Origin: Flammeovirga pacifica
Lineage (GTDB): Bacteria; Bacteroidota; Bacteroidia; Cytophagales; Flammeovirgaceae
Direction of reading: 5' to 3'
Assembly (NCBI RefSeq): GCF_000807855.2
Contig: NZ_JRYR02000002.1
Span: 1,331,429 to 1,395,428 of the forward strand
Length of the DNA stretch: 64,000 bases
Shown here piece by piece: positions 61,612-64,000 of this stretch. Within the stretch, counting starts at the first letter, position 1; each line of letters opens with the position of its first letter. The notes beneath the pieces are model-generated. The model was not told the DNA's origin. It searched no databases and saw nothing but the letters and a program-made list of their open reading frames with translations. The translations under genes were made by a program, and so were the position numbers.

Positions 61612-63078
61612 ATGAGACAAACAAGATTTTTAATTTTAGCCTTTTTATTCATTTCACAGGTGCTTTTTGCAAAGACCTATTACATCAATGCAAACACCGG
61701 AAATGATAAAAACAATGGTAATTCAAAAAATACCGCCTGGAAGACGATATGGAAGGTCAATCAACAAACGTTTAAACCTGGAGATGTTCTTCTGTTTGCG
61801 TCGGGCACTACTTATGATGGACAATTAATGCCAAAAGGTTCTGGCAATAAAAAGAACGTGATTAAAATTGATAGATATGGCAAGGGAGAAAAGCCTCAAA
61901 TTAATGGAATGGGGTTAAAAGAATCTGCTCTTTACTTATATAATGTGGAATATTGGGAAGTAAGAAACCTCAAAATCACTAATAAAGGAGGAGAACCCAA
62001 GTCTAGGAGAAGAGGTGTTGTGGTTAGGGCTGAAGATTTTGGAGAATGTCATCATATTGTTCTAGAAGACTTAGAAATATTTGATGTCAATGGTTTACTT
62101 GAAAAGAAAAAAGGCGGCGGTTCTGCTATTCTATGGCAGAACATGGGGAAAGAAGTAAAAACTCGCTTTGTTGGATTACAGATTCTGAATAATTATTTGC
62201 ACCACTGTGAAAGAAATGCCATCAATTCTAAAGGAAACATTATGAGAACAAACTGGTATCCTAGTTTAGATGTCGTAATTCGTGGTAATCTTATAGAAAA
62301 TATCCCTGGCGATGGCATTGTTCCTATAGGTTGCGATGGTGCATTGGTAGAATATAATATTATCCGTAAAGGAATAGATTCTATGCCTATAGGTGATGCT
62401 GCTGCCGGTATTTGGCCTTGGAGCAGTGACAATACTTTAATACAATTCAACAGTGTTAGCGACCATAGAGCAAAATGGGATGGACAGGGTTATGATTCTG
62501 ATTTTAATTGTAAGAATACAACTTTTCAATACAATTTAAGCTTTGATAATTGGGGGGGCTTTATATTAATTTGTAACAATGGATTTAAGTTAGGTGAGCC
62601 GATGAATATGGGAACGGAAAACACTATTGTGAAATACAATCTGAGTATAAACGATGGTATCCGACCTTATAAAGCGCATAATAAACGCTATTTCGCTCCT
62701 ACTTTTCATATCACAGGTCCTGTTAAAAATACTTCTATCCATCATAATATCATTGTCATTCCTAATAAGGAAAAAAATGAAATGGAAAATCATGTGGTAG
62801 AATTTCAGGATTGGGGAAAAACATTTCCAATGAAAACTGTATTTGAAAATAACATTATCAGAAATGAATCTCAAGCAAAAATACTTGAAAGAAAAACCAC
62901 TGATTTTGTGAATCAGAATAATGATATTCAAGAAGGTTTTGATTATAATGAAAGAAATCCTCAGAAAATATTAGAACAACTTCAAAGTAACCCTTTATTT
63001 AAAAATGATAAAGAGTTTATGAAACTGTATGCTTTCATAAAGGAATTTGTGAAGAACAATAAAGAGATTTCTTTTTAG
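61612..63078 (+). CDS. Secreted right-handed parallel beta-helix protein (second copy)
   Basis: 488 residues, signal peptide ending VLFAK. The N-terminal KTYYINANTGNDKNNGNSK and GDVLLFASGTTYDGQ match the first beta-helix protein, followed by the same kind of short, Asn-rich coils (DVVIRGNLIENIPGDGI, NTLIQFNSVSDH). The signature DSDFNCKNTTFQYN plus NWGGFILICNNG corresponds to the DFNC...QYN...GGF block of the paralogue. The fold predicts a polysaccharide lyase or hydrolase; the family is unassigned. It is co-transcribed with the preceding sulfatase (3-base gap) and ended by a strong bidirectional hairpin. Confidence 0.8.
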   Translation: MRQTRFLILAFLFISQVLFAKTYYINANTGNDKNNGNSKNTAWKTIWKVNQQTFKPGDVLLFASGTTYDGQLMPKGSGNKKNVIKIDRYGKGEKPQINGMGLKESALYLYNVEYWEVRNLKITNKGGEPKSRRRGVVVRAEDFGECHHIVLEDLEIFDVNGLLEKKKGGGSAILWQNMGKEVKTRFVGLQILNNYLHHCERNAINSKGNIMRTNWYPSLDVVIRGNLIENIPGDGIVPIGCDGALVEYNIIRKGIDSMPIGDAAAGIWPWSSDNTLIQFNSVSDHRAKWDGQGYDSDFNCKNTTFQYNLSFDNWGGFILICNNGFKLGEPMNMGTENTIVKYNLSINDGIRPYKAHNKRYFAPTFHITGPVKNTSIHHNIIVIPNKEKNEMENHVVEFQDWGKTFPMKTVFENNIIRNESQAKILERKTTDFVNQNNDIQEGFDYNERNPQKILEQLQSNPLFKNDKEFMKLYAFIKEFVKNNKEISF

Positions 63079-63091
63079 TAGATTCTGCCTT

Positions 63092-63144
63092 AAAAAAAGA
63101 ACCCCTAAAAATGTTATTGACAGCATTTTCAGGGGTTCTTTTTT
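63092..63144. terminator. Strong bidirectional terminator
   Basis: AAAAAAAGAACCCCT (63092-63106) pairs with AGGGGTTCTTTTTT (63131-63144), with an inner AAAATG/CATTTT pairing. It serves the plus-strand beta-helix gene and the minus-strand sulfatase that ends at 63182. Confidence 0.88.
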
Positions 63145-63181
63145 GATTATTCATCCTCTATTTTTTCTATTGACTGATTCA

Positions 63182-64000
63182 CTAAATTTGCTTTTTGTGC
63201 GAAAAGTGTCCATTGTTAAAATCACCATCACAAGCCTTTAATAGCTCTTTTTTAAGCTGATTAAATTTCTCAGGATACTTTTGTGCTACATTATTTTTTT
63301 CTAAAGGATCTTCTATAAGATGATATAATTCAAATGCATTTCGAGGTAAGAAAGTTCTTAATTTAAATCCGTCTTTTGTGATTAATGCAGGTCCTTGAAA
63401 GGAGGAATAAATCACATACTGATGTGATTTAGTTTCATCTTCTTCTTCTTGGATCAATGCATTATAAAATGAAAGACCATCAATTGAATATTCTTCATGA
63501 TTACCAATGACTTCTGCAATGGTTGGTAAAATATCATAGTTGGCAGTTAACCGATGACTAACCGTGCCCTTCTTTATTTTTTCAGGCCACCTTATGATTA
63601 ATGGCACATTGATTCCGCCTTCTAAATTACTTCTTTTTAATCCTGCTCTACCTCCATTTCCGTCAAAAACATCACCCCCTAAATTGCTATAATATTTTCT
63701 CTCAAAATCATCAAACTGTTGTCCTGTTTGCATATTAGCATAGGGCTTATGAATTCTACCTTCTTTACTATAATAGATTTCGTGACCGTTATCAGCTGTA
63801 AAAATGATGATTGTATTTTCATCTAGGCCTTCATCTTTCAATTTCTTTATGATTTGACCTACATTATCATCCAATAATTTCACCATAGATGCATATTCTT
63901 TTTCAATTTGCGTCAATCGTTTATCGTCTTTAAAATCAGGATGTACTTTAGGAATAGCAACAGGACCGTGTGGCAATTGGGTTGGGAAATAAATAAAGAA
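63182..64000 (-). CDS. S1-family sulfatase, N-terminus beyond the window
   Basis: The C-terminal part of an S1 sulfatase; the frame stays open to base 64000 (read FFIYFPTQLPHGPVAIPKVH from the edge), so the start and the formylglycine signature lie outside. Visible motifs are LPHGPVAIP, IIIFTADNGHEIYY with the metal-binding Asp-Asn, GRAGLKRSNLEGGINVPLIIRWP, and the C-terminal FELYHLIEDPLEKNNVAQKYP typical of arylsulfatase A-like enzymes. About 272 residues are present, roughly half of a normal enzyme. It is transcribed toward the beta-helix gene and ends at the shared terminator. It belongs to the same locus by context. Confidence 0.9.
   Translation of the reverse strand, partial: FFIYFPTQLPHGPVAIPKVHPDFKDDKRLTQIEKEYASMVKLLDDNVGQIIKKLKDEGLDENTIIIFTADNGHEIYYSKEGRIHKPYANMQTGQQFDDFERKYYSNLGGDVFDGNGGRAGLKRSNLEGGINVPLIIRWPEKIKKGTVSHRLTANYDILPTIAEVIGNHEEYSIDGLSFYNALIQEEEDETKSHQYVIYSSFQGPALITKDGFKLRTFLPRNAFELYHLIEDPLEKNNVAQKYPEKFNQLKKELLKACDGDFNNGHFSHKKQI

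Overview
The window looks like chromosome of a marine, polysaccharide-degrading member of the Bacteroidota, most probably a Flammeovirga-like member of the Flammeovirgaceae (genus inferred, not proven). The reasons are low GC, A/T-rich ribosome-binding regions almost without Shine-Dalgarno sequences, a SusC/SusD pair, a one-protein hybrid two-component regulator, a giant secreted protease with a type IX secretion sorting tail, many signal-peptidase II lipoproteins and six S1 sulfatases. I see no tRNA, rRNA, CRISPR array, insertion sequence or prophage.

Positions 1-8400 hold an accessory-looking block, all on the minus strand: a bacterial GPP34 (GOLPH3-like) protein, a small coiled-coil protein, two tandem near-identical leucine-rich-repeat lipoproteins, a 920-residue protein with a LysM-like segment, and an AAA+ ATPase. 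The last four are tightly packed and read as one operon (ATPase, LysM-like protein, LRR, LRR). The ATPase plus LysM combination recalls accessory parts of extracellular contractile injection systems, but no sheath or tube gene is present.

Positions 8400-33000 are mostly housekeeping or single-purpose genes: a membrane-anchored alpha/beta hydrolase, a HupE-type metal permease with a histidine-rich DUF4198 partner, twin IPT/Kelch lipoproteins, a DUF427 protein, an MFS transporter, a Tat-exported FAD oxidoreductase with a discoidin-like tail, a 2543-residue subtilisin-like protease preceded by a translationally coupled 49-residue ORF, a TPR/HTH regulator, a fatty-acid hydroxylase/sterol desaturase family protein and an RhlE-type RNA helicase.

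Positions 33000-64000 form a polysaccharide utilization locus for a sulfated, galactose-containing glycan, plausibly a red-algal galactan such as carrageenan or a porphyran/agar type (inference). An HTCS sensor-regulator lies upstream of a glycan-binding-type lipoprotein, SusC, SusD, an S1_7-like sulfatase and a beta-helix protein. A hairpin terminator follows, then a second unit: sulfatase, GH2 beta-galactosidase and an SGSH-like sulfatase with an unusual active-site motif. Upstream of the HTCS lie a second GH2 enzyme and, divergently, another sulfatase plus beta-helix pair, then a sulfatase cut by the window end. The expected working order is: surface capture and import by the lipoprotein/SusCD; desulfation by the sulfatases; backbone or side-chain cleavage by the beta-helix enzymes (activity unknown); and release of galactose by the two GH2 enzymes. 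No endo-acting GH16/GH82-type enzyme is visible, so initial depolymerisation must be encoded elsewhere or be done by the beta-helix proteins.

The sulfatase followed immediately by a beta-helix protein occurs twice, on opposite strands, and is the most interesting candidate for an undescribed enzymatic module here.
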